Source: Luidia sarsii
Lineage: Eukaryota > Echinodermata > Asteroidea > Paxillosida > Luidiidae
DNA: 64,000 nucleotides
Assembly: GCA_949987565.1 (NCBI GenBank)
Contig: OX465102.1
Coordinates: 9,740,212-9,804,211 of the forward strand
Direction: 5' to 3'
How positions within the stretch are numbered: the stretch's first letter is position 1; the number at the start of each line of letters is the position of its first letter. Positions 1 through 10,689 of this stretch are shown here, piece by piece. The notes under the pieces were generated by a model. The model did no database searches, had not been told where the DNA came from, and saw nothing but the letters and a program-made list of their open reading frames with translations. The position numbers and the translations under genes were made by a program.

Positions 1-44
1 ATTAAGAAAGGCCTATAATTTGCCTGTAAGTCCACATTGGTGGG

Positions 45-265
45 GCCTTTATGAATCTGTGGATCAGGCTCAGGCTTCGTCTCCGTCTGACAAAACCTGA
101 AAATACATGTTGTGGTTTGTCTCCGAAATTGAAGATTTTGTTGACTTGATAAGTACAGAGTATTCACCAAGAAACTTGGGCCAAACGCATGTTTCTAGAT
201 GCCTGTGGCATTATAAAGAGAAAGAGAAATATGACAGAAGCCTAAGCCCGAGCCTAAGGCCGTAT
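45..265. mobile_element. MITE-like repeat, family M1, copy 1
   Basis: This is the first of five copies of a roughly 230-bp repeat in the window. Its ends are inverted: the left part contains a form of AGGCTCGGGCTCAGGCTTC and the right part GAAGCCTAAGCCCGAGCCTAAG. The interior is also shared, including a CAAAACCTGAAAAT block and a CTGGGGCCAAACGC-like block. No coding capacity is visible, so it looks like a non-autonomous TIR transposon. I could not define target duplications. Confidence 0.65.
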
Positions 266-2249
266 CTGAATATATTGACTGGCTAGAAGTAACACGCAAC
301 CCTATGGGAACTGGCTGCAACCGCTTGTTGTCGACTTTATAGGCTCGTGTGTACTTTCAAGCCGTAGCCAATGAATTCGGACCCAGCCTTAGTAAGCCTT
401 CTTTTCTCACACGGTCTTAGGTGTTTGCGCTTGCGCAATGTGTATGCTGGGACCTGTGCGCGTGCCTGTTGATGAGTATATAGCATTGGAATGCAGCCCA
501 CTCGTGAACTGGGAAATACTGGTCGTTAACACGATAAACACGACGTGATTGGAACGCAGCTATATAACCCACCGGGCGTGAGAAGAATAAGTGCAGCGAA
601 CATGGTATAGATGGGGTTGTAATTTTATGCACAAATGAAAAACAAACAAACAAACCAAAATCTTCCCTCTGTGATTGTTTTTTTTTTTGGGGGGTGTGGG
701 TCAACATTTCAACATTTCCATGTATGTAATCATACATCTATATAAGAAGTCATGAATTTGAATATATTACGATATGGTTACAATACTCAGTGGGAAATAC
801 ATCATGGTATTGTCTTGATTAACCCTTACTGCCTTCATTGGCATCGTTTGAAATCAGTACTTGAACATCAGCACTAATACAGTTTTACGGCTGACAGTCC
901 TGGGAAATACAGGGCCTTAGTTAAAGGCCCAATACATCATTGGGGAGATTGGAAAACATCGATGTACTCAGATTTCCTTCTAATTTACACAGTTTGTAGA
1001 TGGTCATGATAGAATCCTCATGTTGAAATCTTACGGTCTGGGATGTTGTATTTCTCGAGAAATCTTCACTCAAACACTGACGAACAGTTTATTACTCGCG
1101 AGTAATCAACTATTTCTTACTCTACATGCCGGTGCGTAAACCGTGATTTTTTTTCATTTTTCTACTTCGGATTACTGAAACCTTCGCAGTATTAATGGTT
1201 TAACACACAAACTGTGGCAATCTTTTGACCTTTACCAATGTTGTATAGGGCCTTTAAAATAATCCATTGTAAATGATTTTGCCGTCCATAAAATGTGTGA
1301 ATGTGTCTTATTTTATTATAAATCAGAAATTCCCCGGTCGGTTCGTGTTGTCATAGCAATGGTTATGAATGGTAAATAACATGGATAAACAATACCGCCT
1401 ATACAAGAGTATACATATTGCGTTGTTATAACAATCAATATCAATGTGCCTATATAATTATTATGTGCTCATACACATGAGTAAACTGATGACGAGCAAA
1501 GATGCAATGACTAGCACGCTGTGTACGTAATAAAATGATTTCTTGAAGCAAAGCTATGAGAGATTCAGTCTTATTAGTGGTGCTTGGTCTTCTGTAGACC
1601 TTTTTTAAAAGCACCAACGAAAGATGAGGAGATAATTTGCAAAAACCAAGTTATAAAGGCAATTTGGACAAAACTGATTTGGGCCTAATTTTTGCATTGA
1701 AAGTTGAGGCATATTATAGTGTGAAATAACACAATAAACCCTCCTGTTTTTTATCAGACTGATTTTTGTTTTCAAAACAGCGGTATAATTTTCTTGACGC
1801 GTTGTCTGCTTCAGCAAAATAACGAACTCCTCAAAATGTGACCCTCTGCAATAAATGCCCTTCCGTCGCGCCATGCCTTTGTGTGTAATCGGCTGTGCGT
1901 AATCTTTTTCTGATTTCTTTTTTAAATTTCTTATTTTGGGACGTTTTGATACGGTTGATGTCCATTCTTTCATAATCAGTTTGAGGAACCGTTAATATCC
2001 ATCAATTTCCGTCAATTTTCGGTACTGTACGTGAATTTCGATATATCTCATGAATGGAATGTGCAAGAGAGGTCAAACATGCATCACAATAAAGCTTATT
2101 TCATAGTCTTTCCGACTATGGGAGACAAAAATTTAAATATCTCTCTTCTTTAGACTTCAGGGCCTTTTTTGCAGACCCAGTTTTAAATGTATTTTTTTTT
2201 TTTGAAGGGAGGGCAGGTTTTTGTGGCTCGGTATTAAGCATCCACGGTG
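266..2249. other. No gene recognised
   Basis: AT-rich sequence without a recognisable coding region. The open frames here are short and contain no family motif. A T-rich stretch lies near 680. I see no structured repeat. Confidence 0.5.
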
Positions 2250-2294
2250 GAATAATCCGCGCCAGGCCCCTTGAAACTGGAGATTTATGTCTCT

Positions 2295-2475
2295 GTCGAC
2301 CTAATTAATGGTGAGTGTTTTACATGCTAACCGGAGGACAATTATAACCTACAGGGAAGCCGTAATTGACCAGGCCAGCGAAACGACGCTTCTAGCTGCT
2401 TAATTGCCTTAATTACCCCGGGCCGTGAAGACAACCGATCGGTAAGCCGCGTGGTTGTTGTTTCTTAATTGGTAG
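2295..2475. promoter_or_regulatory. Cluster of TAATTA-type homeodomain-like sites
   Basis: Within about 175 bp there are TAATTAATGG (about 2302), TAATTG (about 2363), TTAATTGCC and TTAATTACC (about 2399-2416) and TTAATTGG (about 2464), separated by non-repetitive, more GC-rich sequence. This density of homeodomain core sites in otherwise plain sequence suggests a cis-regulatory element. It is motif evidence only; conservation cannot be judged from one sequence. Confidence 0.25.
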
Positions 2476-2489
2476 TGATTTTTCGTGAA

Positions 2490-2535
2490 TTTAGCTGGCC
2501 TGATGTTTCGATCCTACCGGGACCTTTCTGCCTTT
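2490..2535 (-). repeat. Relict of a Penelope-like 3' end
   Basis: On the minus strand this reads as a divergent version of the conserved terminal block of the Penelope-like copies elsewhere in the window (AAGGTCC, GGATCGAAAC, then TCAGGCC). No coding part of the element remains beside it. Confidence 0.5.
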
Positions 2536-2539
2536 TTAA

Positions 2540-3814
2540 GGAAGAGAGACTAAAAAGAGACGTTTTCGCACGACTATCTTTTTGACGAAGCGGAAGAAGT
2601 TATTGCTGTTCCGGTTTGTTTTCTTCTTAAAATCCAAAAGACTCCGTATAAGCCGCTTTTTGGCGAGCTGTCCTTCCGTCTGTCCGTTCGTCTGTCCGGC
2701 CGTCCGCATTCAGATGTTAAAGTGGGTTTTTTTTCATTCATAGGAAACCCTTCATGCGATTCAGTGCTTCTAATTTTTTGGGACTATAATAACATCAATT
2801 TCTGCAACCTAAAATTAGAATTTATACTTTGATTATCAGGAAAGACAATGTAAATATGTTAAAGTTTTAGAATACTGTACATGTACATATTCCAGACTGT
2901 ACATGAACTTTGTATGTACATTCAAATCTTGCATGGCAGTAGTCCGAGTAACTTGGACCCTTGCAATCGCCCTTTTATTATTTTCTTGAGGGGTCGGGCA
3001 ATAGTAGGGTCCAAGATTCTCAGTAAGGACACACGAACAAACAACAATGTGTTCGACTCCATGACTACCCCCGACCGAAACATGGGGGCATGTTTGGGAT
3101 GATAGAATATTAGGGTGATGGAATTAGGATTAGAAATATAGAGTTGGGGATGTATTGGTGTAGGGTGATGTGTAGGGATGATGGGGGTGGAGAACATGTG
3201 GTAGGGTTATGGGTTGAGGGTTGGGATAGGTTTGGTTTGGGGTTCATGGTTTTATACATGGTTTACGTTAGGGTGGGGTAAGGCGCTGTGGTAATGTTTT
3301 TAAATAGTTTTTAAATATTACCGTATACACGTATTGCAGACTGTACATGTATTATGTACATGTTAACATGTATCTACATTCATTTGTTTACTGTAAATGA
3401 TTAGGTTTAGCTTTGCTGTTCTAGTTTCATTCAATATACTTTCTTTTTAGTGAAATCTGGCAAATGCAAAGAACGCATACTGAGATTGATCCTAGTAGCT
3501 TTGACATCATCATGACGTCATGACGTTAAAGTGGAATATCAAACTCTATTATTAGCAAAAGTACAAGTTCAATTTGGTCTAATTTTGTACTTTATGTAAG
3601 TTTGGAAACGGCGTATCTACTTGCAATCATGTGACTGTGACGTCATCTCATGAATATGTATGACGCTATGAAATGTTCAGATTTTCACGTTCAATTTAGC
3701 ATATTTAGCCAACACGGTGATATTTTCTTTATTTTTTCTCTAGCCATTGGCCAATCTTCTCGAAACTTGTTTGGCGTTTAGATATTATTCCAGGCAGTCA
3801 TTTTGATTGAGTTT
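2540..3814. other. No gene recognised
   Basis: Mixed AT-rich DNA. A phrase near 2939-2960 (CCGAGTAACTTGGACC) recurs near 26213 and marks a short dispersed repeat. A G/T-rich stretch at 3110-3290 is low complexity. The open frames carry no motif. Confidence 0.45.
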
Positions 3815-3823
3815 TGTTTCGAA

Positions 3824-4316
3824 TAGGCTGGTTCCCGTCCCCTACTTGGTCTCCAGACGTCTCACGTCCTCCGAAATGTAGGGGCCGGTACTGGATAGAA
3901 AATATCGGAGGAAAGCTGACGGTCTTATATGCTAATGAGGCTTGCCGTTCCCAGAATGCAATACTGTCACGTGACTTACGGCTTTGTGGTTCAACTGAAT
4001 CAGCTGGGAAATCAAGGTAACATGTCCGTATATCAAAATATTGGGAACAACTTACTACTAGGTCATGATGGATATTATGGAGTATTTCAGCAGTTTCCTT
4101 GGACAACTTTTTTTCCGGATCCCTACTATAGACTGAATCTTTAATTTATCTGCGGAGTCATTTCCGCATGCAACACTTTCCCTCTAATTTACCTGCCTTT
4201 TAGGGGTCGGGAAAACTGAACCAACGACAGGCCGTGGATGGCTGCTAGCTTCCGGCCCCTACATTTCGGAGAACATGAGACGTCTGGAGACCATGTAGGG
4301 GACGGGAACCAGCCTA
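3824..4316. mobile_element. 493-bp non-autonomous TIR transposon with 9-bp target duplication
   Basis: The ends are long inverted repeats of about 70 bp, starting TAGGCTGGTTCCCGTCCCC and ending GGGGACGGGAACCAGCCTA. The element is flanked by identical 9-bp direct repeats TGTTTCGAA at 3815-3823 and 4317-4325, the expected footprint of transposition. Long TIRs and a 9-bp target duplication fit Mutator-like (MULE) elements best; 8-bp groups such as hAT and P fit less well. The interior has no transposase. A fold-back relative lies at 25546-25640. Confidence 0.85.
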
Positions 4317-4530
4317 TGTTTCGAATTATTATGAATTTCTGAATGTTATCAACAAGTCCCATAGACTTTGTGATGTGATGTGTCTACGTTTTGGTGTAGG
4401 TATGACTGTCAGGGTTCGAACCACACAGATGCCAATTGTTGTTTTTTAAGAGATCCAGATGCGGAAAAGCGTTAGGTACTTTATGTTTGTCAAACAAACA
4501 TAAATCTCTAGTTATTATTATCATTAGGGC

Positions 4531-4797
<267 letters not shown>

Positions 4798-4859
4798 GCC
4801 CTAGTAGTACAGTACTGTACATGTAGTATTTTGTTCGACATTCCTCAAACAATACAAAT

Positions 4860-6460
4860 ACAGCACAACAAACAATACACAGAATGACAAGGACTGGACT
4901 GGACTCAAGCCAGCAGCAAATGCCAGGAAAGAAAACTTAATAATTATTATAGCTGTGACCAACAAGGGCCTTTAATATGTTCCAATACTGCTGGCTAACA
5001 CACAACCTTCTTTTCACGCTTTAGTATACTTAGGTATTATATACACGCATGGCAATAGTGTAGCTTTAGTAGGCCTACGCCAAGACGGCAATTCAAGGCA
5101 AAAAACACGAATGTGTTTGACAATCCTCGTAGGCTATTTTTTTCGTTCAAACATGTTGGGATGACAGGTTTACATGCACCTTTAGGTACGCATCTGTGCA
5201 TGAGCCTATACCGTGGCTATTCTTAATAGAGGAATTGGAGGCACAATCGTTCTGTGCCAAACGAAACTACATTTCTCCGGCTGTCTCTCCCATATTCACC
5301 CTCGTGTGCACGGATGCAATTGGTCCGACACCAACCAAGACAACGGCGCCCCATTCCAGGTGAGGAACAAAAACTCGTTTGAACCCAGTGAACCCCAGTC
5401 GTGTAATCCGTTCTGTTGCTGTCACAATGAATCGGTGTTTTGTTTACCCGCTATATATGCGTATAGGTCTGGCCCTCCTGTTCAAAGCTATCTAAACATT
5501 CTCTATCGAGAAAAGGGAGACATTTTCCCCCACACCGAATTGCCTGAGCGATTACAATTAGAAGTGTCTCGGTTCGTAATCTTGATCGCGGTCTTGGTCG
5601 AGACTTGGCATCGCATTATCGTCATCACTTGTGTGACGGAGATGACCCATTTTGGGTATTTATTTTCAAATATGCAAGTATCTAAAGCCCACACATTCAG
5701 CCTGCTTTTGTTTACAAGGCTTGGCAAAGTGCCTTACACAAATACTTGGCTTGGCTACCCACGCTGAATGAACATTATTCGTGAGTTATGTAGCGCGGTG
5801 CATTCTGCTAGCGTTCAACGCATTTTAAATTTTGCGATGATTTTTGCTCGAGGATATTGACTCACGCCGTCAGAAAGAATGGGGTTCCTTTTTGAGCCAC
5901 GGCGAATTGGGGCTTCATTGTCGGGCCAATTATCAGCGTCTCGTTCTCGATAAAGGAACGATTTCTTTTCATACCCCTCAGTTCCCTCCCCGTTTTACAT
6001 CACGACCGGCTTTCACTTCTTATTTTCGCCTAGAATTTCTTCCTTGTAATATTCTTCAGGTTAGAAACGAAGGGGTTGTTCATCACGGTGGTGTAGATAA
6101 GTAGAAAGGGGGATCAATGTCAGGCGATGTGTCGTTGCTAGTTTTTCATTGGTTTGTTTGACTTGAATTGAAAAAAAAAAACCTCAGGCCCTCTTCATTT
6201 CAAAGATTAATCTCAAAATCTTGTTCAAAAGTTCCCAGTTACCAGTCAGCTTTTCCCTTTGTTTGTTTGACTTGCACTGAATCACTTTTTGTGATCCCCG
6301 AGCTGCCGTAGCCAGATTTACCACGAATTGGTTGTTTGCATCTAAATGAAAGTGGTGGTGTGATCTATGGAGATATACGGCAGTTAATGGTTGAATTGCT
6401 TCTGACTGGTGCCCCCACCCTGGCAAAGTCTAGTGGACTATTAGAGAAGGCCATCATCTA
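4860..6460. other. No gene recognised; one long unexplained open frame
   Basis: Not obviously repetitive. An open frame at 5213-5767 on the plus strand runs 184 codons, but its translation shows no domain, signal peptide or regular codon pattern I recognise. A GT-like donor context (CAGGTGAGG) occurs near 5358. It could hold exons of an unknown gene, but I cannot support a model. Confidence 0.35.
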
Positions 6461-6467
6461 TAAGGGC

Positions 6468-6700
6468 TGCATAGCTCAGATGGAAGAGCGCTGTAGCCGA
6501 TTTCAAGAAAAGTGTAAGTCACGCAACGTACAAATGTTGCCTAAGTCTTGCTCCACAATGACTCTTTTCGCAATGTTTAGAAAAGGCAGCAAAATGTTGC
6601 GTGTATAAGTTACGCAACAAAATGTTGCATTTGAAGTTTCGTAAAATCGGCTGCAGGTACGCAAGACCAGAGGTATCGGGCTCAAATCCCGGTCCTGTCA
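6468..6700 (+). repeat. tRNA-derived sequence interrupted by about 150 bp
   Basis: A Pol III box A-like block (TAGCTCAGATGG) lies at about 6473-6484 and a box B-like block (GGGCTCAAATCCC) at about 6680-6692. They are about 200 bp apart, whereas a tRNA has them some 30-60 nt apart. The spacer carries repeats of ACGCAAC and ATGTTGC, and the phrase CCGATTT before it is echoed by AAATCGGC after it. This looks like a tRNA-derived SINE or tRNA pseudogene split by a small insertion. Confidence 0.45.
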
Positions 6701-7034
6701 AAGTTTATCTTTGCCATTTTGTCAATTTTTTTGGTCAGTTTTTTAACTGATTTGTGTTCCTCAGGTCTTGTTTGCTCGTTATACCGGATATCCAGTGTTA
6801 GAAATGCATTCCAGTTTCCAGCGCACCTGGCGGAAATGTCGAGGTTTGGCCGATACTGTACATGTAAATGTATAATGGGGAACATGAAACTCGTTGAAAT
6901 CCACCAAGACCATGAGAAACAAGATTGACACAAGTAAAACAAAATAAAAAAATCGATGACTGGGAACTTGTGAACAAAACGAAAAACAAACAAATGTCAA
7001 AGAAAATTTTGACTGCACGGACAAGGATTTGAAC

Positions 7035-7170
7035 CAGGGGTTTTGCGTACCTGGGGCTAATTTCAAAGAGTTGCTTAAGTGCCAAAATTTGCTTTAATCA
7101 CAAAAAGTTACGATTCATATAGGATCACCTTGCCAACCAAAACTTCACCGTTGCTTCATGCACGTTTTCC
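7035..7170. repeat. Diverged copy of the CTTAAGCG-type MITE
   Basis: Matches, with many changes, the left half of the TIR element at 55739-55980: GGGGCTAATTTCA, GCTTAAGTGCCAAAAT, then AGGATCACCTTGCCAACC. Only one end is recognisable. Confidence 0.5.
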
Positions 7171-7171
7171 A

Positions 7172-7834
7172 TGCCATTTTTTTCTCAACTTACACAAGTG
7201 TAGTGTAATGCAATGTTCTACCCCTTTCTGCCCCATTTTGATCATAATAAAATTTATCTGTACGACCTTGAGTATCTGCACTGTCGTTAATTCCTAAACC
7301 ATGTGTATTTTCCACTCAGCCTGTGTCGGCAAAGCTTTGGCTTCTTATCAGGCACGGCAATACATCACTCGAATCTCAATCAACCTTTTGTGGTGGTAAG
7401 TGATAGCGTTTTACTCACTGTATTTTCCCACCGATATGGACCCTTTTCCAAAACCCGGGTCATATATAGGCTCAGGCTCCGGCTTCGTCTTTCTTTGTTT
7501 CGTCCAATTTAAAGTACAAGGCATGAAAACGGGAGGTATTTGGCTTCGTTTTTGAATGTTACACTGTGTTTTAAAAGAGGGTTCCTGCTAGGATTGGAAA
7601 GATCCTGTACACTTTTGAGATTTGAATGTTGGTCGTATATATATTCACTAAGCACTTGGCCTATAAACCAGCACCTCTTGGGAGATACTGAGGGGATGCT
7701 GCTATACCAGACAAAATTGCTTCTCTGGCCCAAGACCGTAGCAGTTGGAGAAAACTTGTAGTCGCCTGCTCCGTGGCCGAATGATAATGAGGATGAGTTA
7801 ACTGCATTCCCTGTTTCTGTTTTCAAAACCTACT
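7172..7834. other. No gene recognised; repeat fragments
   Basis: Contains a fragment at about 7438-7490 that matches one end of the palindromic MITE at 46432-46540 (CCCTTTTCCAAAACCCGG). A diverged Penelope-like 3' tail lies at about 7575-7660 (TTCCTGCTAGGAT, then TTTTGAGATTTG). No coding region is supported. Confidence 0.45.
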
Positions 7835-7835
7835 A

Positions 7836-8444
7836 GAGTAGAGTAGAGTAGAGTAGAGTAGAGTAGAGTAGAGTAGAGTAGAGTAGAGTAGAGTAGAGTA
7901 GAGTAGAGTAGAGTAGAGTAGAGTAGAGTAGAGTAGAGTAGAGTAGAGTAGAGTAGAGTAGAGTAGAGTAGAGTAGAGTAGAGTAGAGTAGAGTAGAGTA
8001 GAGTAGAGTAGAGTAGAGTAGAGTAGAGTAGAGTAGAGTAGAGTAGAGTAGAGTAGAGTAGAGTAGAGTAGAGTAGAGTAGAGTAGAGTAGAGTAGAGTA
8101 GAGTAGAGTAGAGTAGAGTAGAGTAGAGTAGAGTAGAGTAGAGTAGAGTAGAGTAGAGTAGAGTAGAGTAGAGTAGAGTAGAGTAGAGTAGAGTAGAGTA
8201 GAGTAGAGTAGAGTAGAGTAGAGTAGAGTAGAGTAGAGTAGAGTAGAGTAGAGTAGAGTAGAGTAGAGTAGAGTAGAGTAGAGTAGAGTAGAGTAGAGTA
8301 GAGTAGAGTAGAGTAGAGTAGAGTAGAGTAGAGTAGAGTAGAGTAGAGTAGAGTAGAGTAGAGTAGAGTAGAGTAGAGTAGAGTAGAGTAGAGTAGAGTA
8401 GAGTAGAGTAGAGTAGAGTAGAGTAGAGTAGAGTAGAGTAGAGT
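7836..8444. repeat. (GAGTA)n pentanucleotide satellite, about 122 copies
   Basis: About 609 bp of perfect GAGTA repeats with no interruption that I can see. Because 5 is not a multiple of 3, every frame cycles through the same five-residue peptide, giving a 217-codon open frame on the minus strand that is an artefact. Its perfection implies recent expansion or homogenisation. Confidence 0.98.
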
Positions 8445-8622
8445 GGGTATGGGTTCACAACAGAGCAGTGGTGCAATTCATTGTCACTAGTACTAGTAGT
8501 GGGAAGTACTGGGAGTACTGGGAATCAGGTCAAACTTGTCCACTGGTATTCGTGTTGAATGCTGGTAGCAGTTGGAGAAAGTTTGTAGTCGGCTGCTCCG
8601 TGAAGAAGATGAGGGTGATATC

Positions 8623-8677
<55 letters not shown>

Positions 8678-8755
8678 GGGAGGATGATGATGATGATGAT
8701 GATGATGGTGATGATGATGGGGATAATGATGATGATGAGGATGATGATGATGGGG

Positions 8756-8800
<45 letters not shown>

Positions 8801-8928
8801 GGGATGATGATGGGGATGATGATGATGATGATGATGATGATGGGGATGATGATGGGGATGATGATGGGGATGATGATGATGGGGATGATGATGATGATGA
8901 TGATGGGGATGATTATAGATAGATGTAA
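8623..8928. repeat. (GAT)n array, left copy
   Basis: An interrupted GAT array with characteristic GGGGAT, GGGGAG, GGTGAT and GGGATAAT variants, ending in GATTATAGATAGATGTAA. The same variants in the same order occur at 16793-17120 on the far side of the LTR element. Acidic, Met-rich or His-rich open frames here are artefacts. Confidence 0.95.
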
Positions 8929-10406
8929 TTAAGATATCTGACTGGCTAGAGAATCTAAGGGTGACTGCCCCTTTTATTAGCAAACCGGGTTAACAAGGTA
9001 AACAATAGATCGTCCAATGTCAAGGGACGTCAAATTCGCGGGGTTTGGGGAATTTTCGAGGTGAAGAGGGAATAGGCTGACACTTGCGTTTGAGCTTCTG
9101 CGAGGAGAGGGCAAGCATAGCCAGCCTCGACAGTCGATTATACAAGATTAAGTTCTGAAGTGACCTATAGCTAGTGAGAGCTAGGTCCAGATTAAGTTCT
9201 GTGAAATCATCGAGAACAACTGAGTGTTCTAGATAGCAACCGACGCAAGCCTTGACACCCAAAAGCCAGGACCGTTTACACCTTCCTGTAAGTTATATTA
9301 AATAGTATGGTTTCGCTAATTAATTTTGAGCAACATTGAGAGCCTGTATTTTAAAGGAAATTCGAAAACCTTTCCAACTGATCCTGACTGTTAAAAACTG
9401 AGAAGTACGTGTAGGCCTATAATTATATTTGTAATCTTTTATTGGGGTGCTTACCATCCAACTTTGACTTAGGGAAACCCATAGTCATACAGTCACTGAA
9501 TAGATATAATTGATTGTATATAGATTGTGTGAAATAGCTGATAAGCGATTACGGCAAACTGTTTTAATAATTGATTAAATTTGCATTAACAACTGCTGTA
9601 AAGAAGCAAGAGTTTAGAAATGTTTGTGCGGATAATGTAGTTGGCAGGCCTGTGCATAACTGTGATGTATATAAAATGAATTATTCTAGAAAGGAAATGT
9701 GTGTTATTCTTCAGGGCTTTTACGGTGAGACAAGTCTCACGTGGTCCTGAGAAGGCACTCTATAGTAGACGGACAGTGTACCGTGAGTGGGCTGACCATC
9801 GACTCCCCAGTCGCCGTCGCCAAGGAACGACTGGCTGACCCTCGACTCCCCAGTCGCCGTCGCCAAGGAGCCACTGGCTGACCCCCGACTCCCCAGTCGC
9901 CGTCGCCAAGGAGCCACTGGCTGACCCTCGACTCCCCAGTCGCCGTCGCCAAGGAGCCACTGGCTGACCCCCGACCCCCCAGTCGCCGTCGCCAAGGAGC
10001 CACTGGCTGACCCTCGACTCCCCAGTCGCCGTCGCCAAGGAGCCACTGGCTGACCCTCGACTCCCCAGTCGCCGTCGCCAAGGAGCCACTGGCAGACCCT
10101 CGACTTCAGAGTCGCCGAAGAATTGCCGGCCGATCCTCCGACTCCCTTCATCATTGTCAAGATCGGTACCTCCTTCGCCGGGCTACATCAATGAGGGTTG
10201 CTATTTATTTAGTTAATACTTGTATTTTATTTTATGTATATTGACCGTATATGTAGATAGGAATAACGTAAGGCTGTAAATAAATATGTAAATACTTGTA
10301 AGTGACAACAGAAAGAGGTAGTTTGTTTATTTTGTCTTGTGTGAAACAAACCGGACCACCGAAGGTTACAGCTCACGGGGTGGGGCTTTCCCAGGGGTTG
10401 TGACAA
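8929..10406 (+). repeat. 5' LTR of the Gmr1-like element
   Basis: Identical, apart from one base, to 15316-16792. It begins TTAAGATATCTG and ends GGGGTTGTGACAA; no TG...CA ends are present. A TATA-like TATATAAAA lies at about 9668-9676 and an AATAAA at 10279-10284. This suggests U3 to about 9700, a long R containing the 43-bp minisatellite, and a short U5. An 80-codon minus-strand open frame recurs in both LTRs only because the LTRs are identical. Confidence 0.93.
9797..10098 (+). repeat. 43-bp minisatellite inside the 5' LTR, 7 units
   Basis: Seven tandem copies of a GC-rich 43-bp unit containing GACTCCCCAGTCGCCGTCGCC, a CCAAGGAGCC block and CTGGCTGACC. Each unit contains GACTCCCCAGTC, whose ends can pair (GACT with AGTC), and GGCTGACC. 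The period is not a multiple of three, so all frames stay open on the minus strand. It lies between the LTR's TATA-like box and AATAAA, so it should be transcribed. Confidence 0.93.
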
Positions 10407-10407
10407 T

Positions 10408-10425
10408 TGGGGGCCTGTCCGGGAG
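10408..10425 (+). other. Primer binding site of the Gmr1-like element
   Basis: TGGGGGCCTGTCCGGGAG begins one or two bases after the 5' LTR. It resembles the proline-tRNA primer site of gammaretroviruses (TGGGGGCTCGTCCGGG), differing by an inverted CT/TC in the middle. The exact tRNA primer in this host is not determined. Confidence 0.6.
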
Positions 10426-10689
10426 AGAAATTCAAATTGAGCAACCGGTAGTCCGATGTTTGTGTTTCATGCAGGATAGAATTTACATGTGGAATTCGGA
10501 AGCCCTAAAAACTTGCTAGGCAGCGTGCACTGAGAAACCCATATTGCGATGTTGATGAACAAGTTTTCATGTTGCATTAGTGAATGTTCTAGGCGTATTG
10601 CGAGATCGCATATCTTAATCCACAAACCTATTGGCGCTAGGATTGGCACATTAGTACTGCTCTTGATTGTAACTTCATTCGCCGCTACA

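Noticed and set aside
3922..3940. CRISPR-like or phage-like regular spacing
   Set aside because: No array of short repeats with unique spacers exists anywhere in the window; the genome is animal.
5213..5767. 184-codon plus-strand frame
   Set aside because: Long for chance, but no domain, signal or conserved pattern, and no splice model; left as unassigned.
7823..8476. 217-codon frame of a repeated five-residue peptide
   Set aside because: Produced by the GAGTA pentamer, which cannot create a stop in that frame.
8468..8983. Met-, His- and Asp-rich frames
   Set aside because: Translations of the GAT array in different frames, not proteins.
9020..9262. 80-codon minus-strand frame repeated at 15407
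   Set aside because: Repeated only because both LTRs are identical; no motif.
9720..10160. Frames of about 110-146 codons in the LTR minisatellite
   Set aside because: The 43-bp period keeps all three frames open; no family resemblance.
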